Shown piece by piece: positions 31,094 to 39,982 of a stretch of 64,000 bases of DNA (positions are counted from its first letter, which is position 1; each line of letters starts with the position of its first letter). The stretch comes from Lysinibacillus sphaericus OT4b.31 (GTDB lineage Bacteria > Bacillota > Bacilli > Bacillales_A > Planococcaceae). The DNA lies in assembly GCF_000392615.1 (NCBI RefSeq), contig NZ_KB933398.1, positions 1,062,391-1,126,390 of the forward strand. The letters are read 5' to 3'. A program made the position numbers and the translations under genes. Under the pieces are notes generated by a model, which saw nothing but the letters and a program-made list of their open reading frames with translations, did no database searches and was not told where the DNA came from.

Positions 31094-31130
31094 AATACCT
31101 GCCAAGCATGTGCTTGGCAGGTATTTTTTT
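31094..31130 (+). terminator. rpmE terminator
   Basis: A 13-14-bp perfect stem ATACCTGCCAAGC/GCTTGGCAGGTAT with a tetraloop and seven T residues. Confidence 0.96.
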
Positions 31131-31404
31131 CAGTATATAGTGATTGTGTACGGTCAGCTTGGTCAATTACGTATCGGCGTAATTAGTGCTGACGCTTCGC
31201 TTTCACACAAAACATTTGGCGTTCGGATTTTGAAGCGTGCTTAGGCATCTATGAGAGACGACACTATGTCGGTCTTTTTAATAATGTCAAAGGACGTTGC
31301 ATTTTACCGATGTAGGTCAATGAAGCATAGCCGCTCACCATCATGGGATAACTCTACTGAAAAAGTGACAATCCATGACGGATAGAGGAAAGGGAGAAGA
31401 CAAA
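31131..31404. repeat. Gap before tdk containing a diverged dispersed repeat
   Basis: No gene. 31222-31246 (CGGATTTTGAA, CTTAGGC) matches 10378-10402. CGACA/TGTCG at 31249-31266 followed by GGTCTTTTT could act as a terminator. CGCTTCGCTTTCACACAAAA near 31190 resembles the spo0F-fbaA repeat and the sequence near 57205. Confidence 0.5.
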
Positions 31405-31977
31405 ATGGCACAGTTATACTTTAAGCATGGCGCGATGAATAGTGGTAAATCAATCGAAATATTAAAAGTTGCGCATAACTATGAGGAACAACAAAAGCCA
31501 GTGATGATATTTACATCAGGGCTTGATACGCGAGATGAGGTTGGATATGTCTCAAGTCGAGTGGGTTTGCGACAACAAGCCATCCCTGTATACGAAGATA
31601 CAAATATTTACGAACTTGTGGAAAATAATGACGTGAAGCCTTACTGTGTACTCGTCGATGAAGTACAATTTTTAAAAAAAGCACACGTGCTGCAATTAGC
31701 GAATATTGTGGACATGCTTGGTATTCCAGTAATGGGCTTTGGCTTAAAAAATGATTTTCAAAATGAGCTTTTTGAAGGCAGTCAGTATATGCTTACATAT
31801 GCAGATAAAATTGAAGAAATGAAAACAATTTGTTGGTTCTGTCATAAAAAAGCGACAATGAATTTACGGGTTGATGAAAATGGATATCCTGTCTATACAG
31901 GGGACCAAATTCAAATTGGCGGTAATGATTCCTACTTTCCTGTATGTCGCAAATGTCACGCGCATCCACCACTATAA
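31405..31977 (+). CDS. tdk: Thymidine kinase
   Basis: 190 aa, type II thymidine kinase. The P-loop is GAMNSGKS at residues 9-16, the Asp of VLVDEVQFL is the Walker B carboxylate, and CWFC plus CRKCH form the structural zinc site of the lasso domain. It salvages thymidine to dTMP. ATG 31405 follows AAAGGGAG; the frame is open upstream from 31375 but lacks an SD there. Confidence 0.96.
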   Translation: MAQLYFKHGAMNSGKSIEILKVAHNYEEQQKPVMIFTSGLDTRDEVGYVSSRVGLRQQAIPVYEDTNIYELVENNDVKPYCVLVDEVQFLKKAHVLQLANIVDMLGIPVMGFGLKNDFQNELFEGSQYMLTYADKIEEMKTICWFCHKKATMNLRVDENGYPVYTGDQIQIGGNDSYFPVCRKCHAHPPL

Positions 31978-32391
31978 AGAAAGTGCTAAAATGCCAATTC
32001 TTTTGTACGTCGCGTCCCTATAGTAACAGTTGCCTATCGCAAAGCGTAGCGGGCTAAATTCATATTTATTTGTTGCAGCGACTTAACAGGAGTTAACGCT
32101 TTAGCCGTATAAGAAAAAGTAGCATCCATGTGAAATTTTCCTTATACTAAGTAGTGGAATTAATGAACATGTTAGGCTGTAGTTGTCTCCTAATTATGAC
32201 AGTGCTTAAGCCCATATGAGGGTGTTAGTCACTTCAGTCATGTCACAAGACGTGGACATATAGTCAGAGTCTCCTGAATTCAGGTAACGATTGGCTGTCC
32301 ACTAAATAGAGTTTGAAATGCAGTATTCATGTCACCAGAGTTGGAAGACTACTGCTAAATAAAGTTAAATAACTATATAGAGGTGAAATCC
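31978..32391. other. Gap before prfA with a large hairpin
   Basis: No gene. GTGGACA (32252-32258) and TGTCCAC (32296-32302) enclose the 12-bp palindrome CCTGAATTCAGG (32273-32284). GTTAACGCTTTAGCCG near 32096 and other patches look like decayed versions of the intergenic repeats elsewhere in the window. The prfA ribosome site AGAGGTG is at its end. Confidence 0.4.
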
Positions 32392-33468
32392 ATGTTTGAT
32401 CGACTGCAAGCCGTAGAGGATCGCTATGAAAGACTGAATGAGCTTTTAAGTGACCCCGATATCGTCAATGACAGTAAAAAATTACGTGAATATTCCAAAG
32501 AACAGTCGGATATTCAGGAAACAGTAGATGCTTATCGTGAATATAAAGAGGTAAAAGAGCAATTAGCAGATGCACGTGAAATGTTAGACAGCGAAAAAGA
32601 TCCTGACATGCACGAGATGGTAAAAGAAGAGTTCAATGCATTAAAAGAGCAGCAAGAGGAACTAGAAGAACGCTTGCGTGTGTTATTAATCCCGAAAGAT
32701 CCAAATGACAACAAAAACGTTATTATGGAAATTCGAGGAGCAGCTGGTGGTGACGAGGCCAATATTTTCGCAGGGGATTTATTCCGCATGTATTCTCGTT
32801 ATGCAGAGACACAGGGCTGGAAAATCGACATTATGGAAGCGACGCCAAACCCAATGGGTGGCTATAAAGAAGTTATTTTTATGATTAACGGACAAGGTGC
32901 GTATTCAAAATTCAAATTTGAAAATGGTGCACACCGCGTACAACGTGTGCCAGCAACTGAATCACAAGGTCGTATTCATACGTCAACAGCGACAGTTGCG
33001 TGCTTACCTGAGGTAGAAGAAGTAGACGTTGAAATTCATGAAAAAGATATCCGTGTTGATACATTTGCATCTTCTGGTGCGGGTGGGCAGTCAGTAAATA
33101 CGACGATGTCAGCTGTTCGTATGACGCATTTACCAACAGGTGTTGTCGTATCGATGCAGGATGAACGTTCTCAAATTAAAAACCGTGAAAAAGCAATGAA
33201 AATTCTTCGTGCACGTGTAGCTGATATGTATTTGCAAGAAGCACAAAAAGAAATCGATGCAACACGTAAATCAGCAGTTGGTTCTGGAGACCGCTCCGAG
33301 CGTATACGCACATACAATTATCCACAAAACCGCGTGACAGACCACCGCATTGGTTTAACGATTCAAAAGCTTGATCAAATCGTCGAGGGTAGATTGGACG
33401 AAATCATTGATGCACTTATTTTAGAAGAGCAGGCATCAAAGCTTGAGCGCTTAAACGATGATCTATAA
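32392..33468 (+). CDS. prfA: Peptide chain release factor 1
   Basis: 358 aa. The GGQ motif lies in [11 protein letters not shown], and the block [16 protein letters not shown]-like segment with [13 protein letters not shown]-type residues precedes it. The class I factor recognises UAA and UAG. ATG 32392 is 7 nt after AGAGGTG; GTG 32383 lies inside that SD and is rejected. The stop overlaps the next gene by 11 nt, coupling RF1 to the methyltransferase that modifies its GGQ glutamine. Confidence 0.96.
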   Translation: MFDRLQAVEDRYERLNELLSDPDIVNDSKKLREYSKEQSDIQETVDAYREYKEVKEQLADAREMLDSEKDPDMHEMVKEEFNALKEQQEELEERLRVLLIPKDPNDNKNVIMEIRGAAGGDEANIFAGDLFRMYSRYAETQGWKIDIMEATPNPMGGYKEVIFMINGQGAYSKFKFENGAHRVQRVPATESQGRIHTSTATVACLPEVEEVDVEIHEKDIRVDTFASSGAGGQSVNTTMSAVRMTHLPTGVVVSMQDERSQIKNREKAMKILRARVADMYLQEAQKEIDATRKSAVGSGDRSERIRTYNYPQNRVTDHRIGLTIQKLDQIVEGRLDEIIDALILEEQASKLERLNDDL

Positions 33469-34315
33469 ACATGTGAAGGAGGCCCTTGATTGGGCTTCTT
33501 CTTTTTTAGTGGATAACGGTCGTGAAGAGACGGCAGCACGCATTGTCATGCAGCACATATTAGGCACTACATATGCAGGTGTCATGCTACAGTTGCAGGA
33601 TATGATAAGTGCTGAACAAAGTGAACAGTTTGTAGCACTAATTGAGGAGCATGCCAATGGGCGTCCTGTGCAATATTGTGTCGGTAGTGAAGAATTTTAT
33701 GGCCGTACGTTTTTAGTGGATGAATCGGTGCTTATTCCTAGACCTGAAACAGAAGAGTTAGTACTTGGCACTGTCAATCGTATTGGTAAATTATTTCACG
33801 ATAAAGCGTTGAAACTCGCGGATATCGGTACTGGTAGTGGTGCAATAGCTATTACTATGAAGCTAGAATGTCCGGAGCTAGTAGTAGTAGCAACAGATTT
33901 ATCGGAGGAAGCACTATCAACAGCAAAAAAAAATGCACGCTTGCTAGCGGCAGATGTTGATTTTAGACTTGGAGATTTAACGGCACCACTTGCAGAGGAG
34001 AAATTTGATATTGTGTTATCGAATCCTCCATATATAGCATTTGACGAAGCACAGGAAATGTCTACTGTAGTGTTGGAGCATGAACCGCATAGTGCACTCT
34101 TTGCTGAAGAAGATGGGCTGATATTGTACCGTAAATTGGCTGAGCAATTACCAGCACTTATGAATAAGCCATCCCTGATTGGACTTGAAATTGGTTATAC
34201 ACAAGGGGAACAAGTGGCGAAGTTTTTTAAGGATAGTTTTCCACAGGCTACTGTGACTGTGGAAAAAGATATTAATGGAAAACCTAGAATGATTTTTTGT
34301 GAAATTCATGTATAA
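33458..34315 (+). CDS. prmC: Release factor glutamine N5-methyltransferase
   Basis: 285 aa. SAM-binding motif I is [13 protein letters not shown] and the catalytic NPPY is in [19 protein letters not shown] is the family block before the SAM fold. It methylates the Gln of the GGQ motif in RF1 and RF2. It starts within the end of prfA (11-nt overlap), the usual pairing. Confidence 0.95.
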   Translation: MIYKHVKEALDWASSFLVDNGREETAARIVMQHILGTTYAGVMLQLQDMISAEQSEQFVALIEEHANGRPVQYCVGSEEFYGRTFLVDESVLIPRPETEELVLGTVNRIGKLFHDKALKLADIGTGSGAIAITMKLECPELVVVATDLSEEALSTAKKNARLLAADVDFRLGDLTAPLAEEKFDIVLSNPPYIAFDEAQEMSTVVLEHEPHSALFAEEDGLILYRKLAEQLPALMNKPSLIGLEIGYTQGEQVAKFFKDSFPQATVTVEKDINGKPRMIFCEIHV

Positions 34316-34339
34316 AGAATCTCCTTCTTGACAACAATG
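34310..34339 (+). promoter_or_regulatory. Possible sigma-F promoter of spoIIR
   Basis: GTATA (34310-34314), exactly 15 nt, GACAACAATG (34330-34339), which fits 6 of 8 defined bases of GGnnAnAMTW. The implied leader is very short, about 10-15 nt. Confidence 0.35.
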
Positions 34340-34357
34340 TTGAGCAAGGAGGGATTT
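34321..34357 (+). terminator. Hairpin whose 3' arm is the spoIIR ribosome site
   Basis: CTCCTT (34321-34326) pairs with AAGGAG (34346-34351), with CAAC/GTTG inside, followed by GGATTTTTATG. It could end prfA-prmC transcription and would also mask the spoIIR SD in read-through RNA. Confidence 0.6.
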
Positions 34358-34359
34358 TT

Positions 34360-34941
34360 ATGTTAAACGAATACAAGATTATTAGATTACCTAAACAAAA
34401 TATCTTACTAGCTCTTGGGAGACTAGTATTAATAGCGATAGTTTTAGAACTATGTATTTTATATATTCCATCATTAATAGGTGCTGCACAGGAAACTACG
34501 AATAGTGAGCAAGAAAACGATTTTCGTATAAGAGTGATTGCTAATAGTAATACAGCTAGTGATCAATTAGCAAAAGAACAACTTGTCAAAGAGTTGAAAC
34601 CTTATTTTAAGCAAGCAGCCGCTACTAATACTGTGGATAGCGAGCAATTTGTAACATTAAAACAGCAGATCGAAGAAGAATTAAAAGAAAATTATCCACA
34701 AGTGCGTACACAGGTTGTACTTGGGGATAACTTATTTCCACCAAAGAGACAAGATGCTATGTTTTATCCACAGAATGTGTACCATTCCATCGTCGTGAAA
34801 ATAGGTGATGCACGTGGCGATAACTGGTGGTGTAGCATATTTCCATCCATTTGTGAACCCGAAAAAGAGGATGTAGTGGAAGAAGAACAGGAACAGACAA
34901 CATTCTTTATTTGGGAATGGATTAAAGGCTTATTCGAATAA
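34360..34941 (+). CDS. spoIIR: Stage II sporulation protein R
   Basis: 193 aa. An N-terminal hydrophobic segment (about residues 15-42) acts as signal or anchor. The SpoIIR domain follows: FRIRVIANSNTASDQ, then NLFPPKRQDAMFYP and SIVVKIGDARGDNWWCSIFP. It is made in the forespore under sigma-F and signals across the septum to activate the SpoIIGA protease, which matures sigma-E. Start ATG 34360 has CAAGGAGGG upstream. Confidence 0.92.
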   Translation: MLNEYKIIRLPKQNILLALGRLVLIAIVLELCILYIPSLIGAAQETTNSEQENDFRIRVIANSNTASDQLAKEQLVKELKPYFKQAAATNTVDSEQFVTLKQQIEEELKENYPQVRTQVVLGDNLFPPKRQDAMFYPQNVYHSIVVKIGDARGDNWWCSIFPSICEPEKEDVVEEEQEQTTFFIWEWIKGLFE

Positions 34942-34942
34942 A

Positions 34943-35005
34943 TTGTGCACAAATTCAGACAACTTATACACAATTATTAGTAAGTTATAAACAAAATGTG
35001 GATAA
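34943..35005. promoter_or_regulatory. DnaA-box cluster upstream of ywlC
   Basis: Four DnaA-box-like 9-mers: TTGTGCACA (34943), TTATACACA (34964), TTATAAACA (34985) on the + strand and TGTGGATAA (34997), the complement of TTATCCACA. The second and fourth fit TTATNCACA exactly; the others have one mismatch. The three + strand boxes start exactly 21 bp apart. From memory, the ywlC upstream region is one of the stable DnaA-binding sites outside oriC in B. subtilis. Confidence 0.8.
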
Positions 35006-35042
35006 ATCAGTAAATACGAACAATTGAAAGAAGGTATTCGTG

Positions 35043-36077
35043 ATGAAAACCGTTTGTAAGATTGTGGACAGTAATGTGAATAGTCAGTCAAATTATGCAC
35101 AGGCTGTGGATATCTTAAATGCAGGTGAGGTTGTAGCATTTCCCACTGAAACGGTTTATGGTTTGGGCGCTGTTGCTACAAATGATTGTGCAGTAAAAAA
35201 AATATTTGAGGCAAAAGGTCGCCCTTCAGATAACCCACTCATTGTCCACATTGGTACAAAAGAAGAAGTTGAGCTTTATATAGAAGATATTACAGAAGTT
35301 GCAATAAAATGCATGGATTTATTTTGGCCGGGTCCTCTTACACTTGTTATGCCAGTAAAGCCAAATGTACTGGCGAAAAGCGTGACTGCAGGATTGAACA
35401 CAGTTGGCATTCGCATGCCAAATCATCCCGTTGCATTAGCATTGCTCCAACATATTAAAAAACCACTCGCTGCGCCAAGTGCAAACCGTAGTGGAAAGCC
35501 AAGTCCAACTGAAGCGATTCATGTGAATGACGATTTACAGGGCTGTATACCTTATATCTTAGACGGAGGTTCTACAGGTATTGGTCTCGAATCAACTGTT
35601 CTTGATGTTACGCATGAGCCACCAGTCATTTTACGTCCTGGTGGTATTACAAAGGAAATGCTTGAGGAAGCAATTGGTCCGGTTATTCAGCCGACAACAA
35701 TAGAACAAAAGATGGAGTCTACACCGAAAGCTCCAGGCATGAAATATACTCATTATGCTCCAAATGCACCTGTATATTTAATTCAGTGTGATAATAAGAA
35801 AGTGGAACAGGCCATGCAGCACCTTCAATCACAAGGGCATAAAGTTGCGTTACTAGCGCCAGCAAGTTTTGTGGATAGCAAAGCAGATTATTATTTCTCG
35901 ACTGGTGAAGCTGCTATTAAAGAAGAAATGGGTGCGGCGTTGTACCACGCTTTACGTGCTTGTGACAAAACCCAAGCCACAGTGATATTAGCAACGACAA
36001 CATCTACTGAAGGTGTTGGTGCAGCCATTATGAATAGACTTGAAAAAGCTGCTGGTGGAAAATGGTATACAACATAA
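35043..36077 (+). CDS. ywlC: L-threonylcarbamoyladenylate synthase (Sua5/YwlC type)
   Basis: 344 aa, the long Sua5 form with a C-terminal extra domain. The YrdC domain (residues about 15-200) shows FPTETVYGLGA, KGRPSDNPLIVHI and APSANRSGKPSPT. The Sua5 domain starts after APGMKYTHYAPNAP. It makes threonylcarbamoyl-AMP from Thr, bicarbonate and ATP for t6A37 of tRNA. ATG 35043 is chosen, about 9 nt after AGAAGG; a GTG just before it is also in frame. The promoter area contains a DnaA-box cluster, so expression may respond to DnaA. Confidence 0.95.
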   Translation: MKTVCKIVDSNVNSQSNYAQAVDILNAGEVVAFPTETVYGLGAVATNDCAVKKIFEAKGRPSDNPLIVHIGTKEEVELYIEDITEVAIKCMDLFWPGPLTLVMPVKPNVLAKSVTAGLNTVGIRMPNHPVALALLQHIKKPLAAPSANRSGKPSPTEAIHVNDDLQGCIPYILDGGSTGIGLESTVLDVTHEPPVILRPGGITKEMLEEAIGPVIQPTTIEQKMESTPKAPGMKYTHYAPNAPVYLIQCDNKKVEQAMQHLQSQGHKVALLAPASFVDSKADYYFSTGEAAIKEEMGAALYHALRACDKTQATVILATTTSTEGVGAAIMNRLEKAAGGKWYTT

Positions 36078-36084
36078 AATAATA

Positions 36085-36125
36085 AACTCATCTATTTTAC
36101 AATAATAAAATAGGTGGGTTTTTTC
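36085..36125 (+). terminator. ywlC terminator
   Basis: AACTCATCTATTTTA/TAAAATAGGTGGGTT, 15 bp with G-U pairs, then TTTT. Confidence 0.88.
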
Positions 36126-36224
36126 GTTACTAATAGATTTTATAAATGTATGAGAAAAACTAATGATAATACTGTATTTTCTAGCATAAAATGATAAAAT
36201 ATTAGGTAGCGAGGGAGTGCGTTC

Positions 36225-36722
36225 TTGCAGGGAATTCTTGCAGGTGTTTTAACGTCTGTTGATGTAATTGGTTTATATGTATTGATACCAAATATCAGAT
36301 ATCGATTATTATTGTCTGTGTGGACGGCTGCATTGCATATGCTTTTCCCGTTGTTAGGATTTGAATTAGGAAATTATTTAGTACGTTTCTTGTTGGAATG
36401 GGGGCAATGGATTTCAAGTATTTTATTGTTTTGTATTGGCCTGCATTTACTATTATCCTCACATAAAAATGAAAAAATAACGATTTCGCCGGTCCTTTTA
36501 GCTGTGACGGCTAGCCTAGACACCTTTTCAGTAAGTGTATCTTTTGGTATGCTCAATTTAGAGAAAACGATCTTTATCATTAGTGCAGGAATGAGTGCTC
36601 TTATTTGTTCTTATGGGGCTTTAGTCATTGCACGGAGGAGTCAGGTGTTTTTTGGAAAGAATATTCAAATTATTGCGGGCGTTATTTTTATTATGATGAG
36701 CATTCTAGCTATCCAGCAATAA
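36225..36722 (+). CDS. mntP: MntP-family manganese efflux pump (YwlD-like)
   Basis: 165 aa with about six hydrophobic helices in two repeats. Conserved aspartates of the family sit in LTSVDVIGLYV and TASLDTFSVSVSFG. The length is slightly short of B. subtilis MntP. The start is TTG 36225 behind GAGGGAG. MntP pumps Mn(II) out; in B. subtilis it is MntR- and riboswitch-linked, but I see no yybP-ykoY-like leader in the 100 nt upstream. Family call is by motif and by position between ywlC and ywlE. Confidence 0.78.
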   Translation: MQGILAGVLTSVDVIGLYVLIPNIRYRLLLSVWTAALHMLFPLLGFELGNYLVRFLLEWGQWISSILLFCIGLHLLLSSHKNEKITISPVLLAVTASLDTFSVSVSFGMLNLEKTIFIISAGMSALICSYGALVIARRSQVFFGKNIQIIAGVIFIMMSILAIQQ

Positions 36723-36747
36723 ATTAACTAGTGGGAGGGTGATAAGT

Positions 36748-37188
36748 GTGAATATACTATTTGTATGTACAGGCAATACTTGTCGCAGTCCAATGGCAGA
36801 GGCAATTTTAAAGCATAAACAAATTAATGATGTTGAGGTTCGTTCAGCAGGTATTTATGCTATGCCTAATGCTGAAATGTCAGCACATGCGCAACAAATA
36901 TTAGATGAAGCGAATATGCCCCATCAGCATTTAGCAACACAATTATCAGGAACTGAAATGGACTGGGCAGATTTAATTTTAACAATGACAACAGTTCATA
37001 GAGATACAATCATTGCTAATTTTCCTTATGCAGAAGGAAAGATCTTTACACTTAAAGAATTTACGAGTGTAAATAGTTTAGAAAATGTTGTAGATCCCTA
37101 TGGTGGCAGTAAAGCAATCTATGAGGAAACATTCACAGAGTTAAAGGAATTGGTAGATTTTTTAGTAAAAAAACTTGAAAAGAATTGA
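36748..37188 (+). CDS. ywlE: Protein arginine phosphatase (YwlE-like)
   Basis: 146 aa, low-molecular-weight phosphatase fold. The P-loop is C7-TGNTCR-13; Thr at position 11 is the residue that tunes B. subtilis YwlE toward phospho-arginine rather than phospho-tyrosine. The general acid Asp is in VDPYGGS. It reverses McsB arginine phosphorylation, opposing ClpCP targeting. GTG 36748 gives this N-terminus and follows GGGAGGG; the GTG at 36739 overlaps the SD. It ends just before the ATG of the MCP-like gene. Confidence 0.93.
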   Translation: MNILFVCTGNTCRSPMAEAILKHKQINDVEVRSAGIYAMPNAEMSAHAQQILDEANMPHQHLATQLSGTEMDWADLILTMTTVHRDTIIANFPYAEGKIFTLKEFTSVNSLENVVDPYGGSKAIYEETFTELKELVDFLVKKLEKN

Positions 37189-37196
37189 GGAGCGCT

Positions 37197-38480
37197 ATGA
37201 AAAAACAGTTTGGTTTACGACTTAAACTAGTATTATTTGTCAGCATTCTTGCCCTAATCACATATAGTATCAGTTTTATATTCATTGAATTTGTACAACC
37301 TACCTTCTTCCCAGAAATCAATCGTAGACTGTTTGAAGTATTTACTTATATATTAGGGATTACTTGGTCAGGAATCCTAGCAGCAATATTCAGTGTTATC
37401 TTAATCAAACCATTACAACAACTTGAATATTCGGCTTCTCGCGTAGCACAAGGAAAAATTGGACAGGATGTAAAAATGCCAAAAACGAATGACGAGATTC
37501 ACTCAGTGGCAGAGGCTTTCCAACAGATGGTGTTAAATTTACGACAAATGGTGGAAAGTATCGATCAAAACTTCCAACAAACGAACCAATCGATTATCCA
37601 GCTATCCGACGAAGCTGGGATTGCCACAAAAAAAGCGGAAGGAATTGCATCTACAGTGAAGCATATTTCCTCTGGAGCAGAGGCATCAGCTACGGCGGTA
37701 CAAGACACAGCTGAGGCAATTGAAGATGTCCGAGCACTTGCGACTGAAGTGAATAGCAGAGCAGTACAGTCAGCAACGCAAACAAAAGAGATTCTACATA
37801 ATTTAACGACAACAACAAATGCGATTGAAACATTGGTCAATAGTATTCAACAAATTGCAGCCGGTAATAATGAGGCATTAGTAAGCATTCGTGCGCTAGA
37901 AGATAATGCAGTGCAAGTGGAACGTATTATTAGCTTAGTTGGCGACATTGCTTCTCAAACAAATTTACTAGCGTTAAATGCCTCCATTGAAGCAGCGCGT
38001 GCTGGGGAGCATGGGAAAGGCTTTGCAGTTGTCGCTGAAGAGGTTCGTGGGTTGGCTGATGAAAGCGCAAAAGCTGTGCAGGGAATAACGTCATTGATTC
38101 AAACAATGCAACAAAATGTTGAAGTTGTCGTAAAACAAATGAACCAACAGGTAACCTTTGCAACAAAAGAGGCTGCTCGCGTCTCTGAAACAACGACCGC
38201 TGTTGAGGGGATGTCCTCAAGTGTACACGAGATGGCAACGTCAATTGTGGAGATTTCTTCATTAATCGAACAACAAATGCACAATATTGAAACGACTGCT
38301 AGACAATCGCAGGAAGTAGCGGCAATCGCTCAAGAAACATCCGCAGGTGCTCAGGAAGTTTACAGCGCAGCAGAGGAACAAGCTTATGCTATGGAACAGG
38401 TTGAGCAACTTGCACAGGGGTTGAAAAAGCAATCCGAAGAGCTTCATAAAATGATCCAACAATTTGATAGACAGGCATAG
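37197..38480 (+). CDS. Methyl-accepting chemotaxis-type protein without a sensor ectodomain
   Basis: 427 aa. Two close hydrophobic helices (residues about 10-30 and 45-70) are joined by only about 15-20 residues, so there is no extracellular ligand domain. A HAMP domain (about 70-125) and a long coiled-coil MCP signalling domain follow; the hairpin tip reads [35 protein letters not shown]. It should signal to CheA/CheW from a membrane-internal or cytoplasmic cue. ATG 37197 follows GAGGAG, 8 nt after the ywlE stop, so it is cotranscribed with a phosphatase rather than with chemotaxis genes. Confidence 0.92.
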   Translation: MKKQFGLRLKLVLFVSILALITYSISFIFIEFVQPTFFPEINRRLFEVFTYILGITWSGILAAIFSVILIKPLQQLEYSASRVAQGKIGQDVKMPKTNDEIHSVAEAFQQMVLNLRQMVESIDQNFQQTNQSIIQLSDEAGIATKKAEGIASTVKHISSGAEASATAVQDTAEAIEDVRALATEVNSRAVQSATQTKEILHNLTTTTNAIETLVNSIQQIAAGNNEALVSIRALEDNAVQVERIISLVGDIASQTNLLALNASIEAARAGEHGKGFAVVAEEVRGLADESAKAVQGITSLIQTMQQNVEVVVKQMNQQVTFATKEAARVSETTTAVEGMSSSVHEMATSIVEISSLIEQQMHNIETTARQSQEVAAIAQETSAGAQEVYSAAEEQAYAMEQVEQLAQGLKKQSEELHKMIQQFDRQA

Positions 38481-38485
38481 CTCAG

Positions 38486-38526
38486 CATCGAATTCATTAG
38501 ATTAACTAGTGAATTCGATGTTTTTT
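38486..38526 (+). terminator. Terminator after the MCP-like gene
   Basis: A 15-bp stem starting CATCGAATTCATTAG with a 5-nt loop and six T residues. Confidence 0.93.
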
Positions 38527-38843
38527 GCTGTCGTTACGAAGTTCACGCAGTATTTTATAGTCTTTTGTAAAAAATATTGAAATAGTATGTCCATGGTAAT
38601 AGAAAATGTAGAAAAACTTCAGAAGATGGAATATTACAACAAAAGACCATAAACCGAATTTATTAACAGGATATTCACATTATCCACATTTAAATCCACT
38701 TAAAAATGAACGTTTTTCTGTTTGCATACAAGAAATGTTCGTCTTTTAGGAAAAATCAGCATAAAAATGCAAGAAAAATCGTGTTATTATTGAGAGAGAA
38801 GTGGTAAACTAGTGTTGACTATAATTCGAAATGAGGGAACCCA
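38527..38843. promoter_or_regulatory. Gap before rpiB with DnaA-box-like sites
   Basis: No gene. TTATTAACA (38660), ATATTCACA (38671) and TTATCCACA (38680-38688) lie in 29 bp; the last is a perfect DnaA box and the others have one mismatch. GAACGTTTTTC and GAAATGTTC near 38708-38741 form a loose inverted repeat. No confident promoter was identified, though TATAAT occurs at 38820-38825. Confidence 0.55.
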
Positions 38844-39281
38844 GTGAGAATAGCAATTTCTTCTGATCACGGAGGCAATAACTTACGTCGAGAGATTATG
38901 CAACTGTTAGATGAACTAAATATTAGCTACGAAGATTTTGGTCCGCAATCTGCGGATTCAGTAGACTATCCTGATTATGCAAAGCCAGTTTCTGAGGGTG
39001 TTGCTAACGGGGAATTTGATAAAGGTATTTTAATTTGTGGCACAGGGATTGGCATGTCCATTGCAGCAAACAAAATAAAAGGAATTCGTTGTGCTTTAGT
39101 ACATGATGTATTTAGCGCAAAGGCAACGCGTTGCCATAATGATTCGAATATTTTAGCGATGGGTGAACGTGTTATTGGTCCTGGCCTTGCACGCGAAATC
39201 GCAAAAGCTTGGCTAGAAACAGATTTTGAAGGCGGTCGTCATACACGTCGCGTAGAAAAAATTGCTGAATTAGAACAGTGA
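38844..39281 (+). CDS. rpiB: Ribose-5-phosphate isomerase B
   Basis: 145 aa of the RpiB/LacAB family. DHGG near the N-terminus binds phosphate; ICGTGIGMS carries the catalytic Cys; HDVFSAKATRCHNDSN is the next family block. It interconverts ribulose-5- and ribose-5-phosphate. The start is GTG 38844 behind GAGGGAA. B. subtilis YwlF is in the same place. Confidence 0.95.
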   Translation: MRIAISSDHGGNNLRREIMQLLDELNISYEDFGPQSADSVDYPDYAKPVSEGVANGEFDKGILICGTGIGMSIAANKIKGIRCALVHDVFSAKATRCHNDSNILAMGERVIGPGLAREIAKAWLETDFEGGRHTRRVEKIAELEQ

Positions 39282-39392
39282 GAAAGAGCATTTATGCCCG
39301 TTAACATGTGATAATCGCTGACTGAAAATGGTCAGTGCGACTTCGTGCTTGTGGCGTAAATGACTAGATATCTAAATAAGGGGCTGAGCTTA

Positions 39393-39935
39393 GTGGTTGT
39401 ACAGCAAATACAAACGCAACTGACTCAGTTACTCAGTGAATTCGAAGAGCAGGTAACTTTACGACCAAATACTATTTTTGTCGTAGGCTGCTCTACGTCT
39501 GAAGTGATTGGTCAGAAAATTGGCACAGCAGGCGCACTTGAAACGGCAGAGGCTATTTTTGAGCCATTACTGACATTTGCAAAGAAACACCAGTTGCATT
39601 TAGCGTTCCAAGGCTGTGAGCATATTAATCGCGCTATTACTATGGAAGCAGCAATAGCAGAGCAATTTGGCTATGAACCTGTAGCTGTTGTACCTATCCG
39701 TACAGCAGGTGGATCGATGTCAGCCTATGCGTATACACAATTTGTAGAGCCTGTTGTCGTAGAGACAGTGATTGGGAATGCAGGCATCGACATTGGGCAA
39801 ACACTAATTGGCATGCATTTAAAGCATGTAGCTGTCCCTGTTCGTACATCTGTCCGTACAGTGGGGGAAGCTGTTGTCACAATTGCAACAACACGTCCGA
39901 AGCGAATTGGCGGCGAACGTGCTGTATATAAGTAA
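39393..39935 (+). CDS. ywlG: YwlG family protein (TIGR01440/DUF436)
   Basis: 180 aa, the same length as B. subtilis YwlG when started at GTG 39393, which lies 10 nt after AAGGGG. An ATG at 39360 would add 11 residues and has no SD. VVGCSTSEVIGQKIGTAG is the most conserved stretch and suggests a CoA- or nucleotide-like binding loop, but the function is unknown. It sits directly before glyA as in relatives. Confidence 0.88.
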   Translation: MVVQQIQTQLTQLLSEFEEQVTLRPNTIFVVGCSTSEVIGQKIGTAGALETAEAIFEPLLTFAKKHQLHLAFQGCEHINRAITMEAAIAEQFGYEPVAVVPIRTAGGSMSAYAYTQFVEPVVVETVIGNAGIDIGQTLIGMHLKHVAVPVRTSVRTVGEAVVTIATTRPKRIGGERAVYK

Positions 39936-39982
39936 GACACTCTTTATAGAAGTACATTAAATCTTAGGAGGCTTTTTCAAAC

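Noticed and set aside
36126-36224. yybP-ykoY manganese riboswitch before mntP
   Set aside because: The gap is about 100 nt, AT-rich, and lacks the paired, GC-containing core of that riboswitch.
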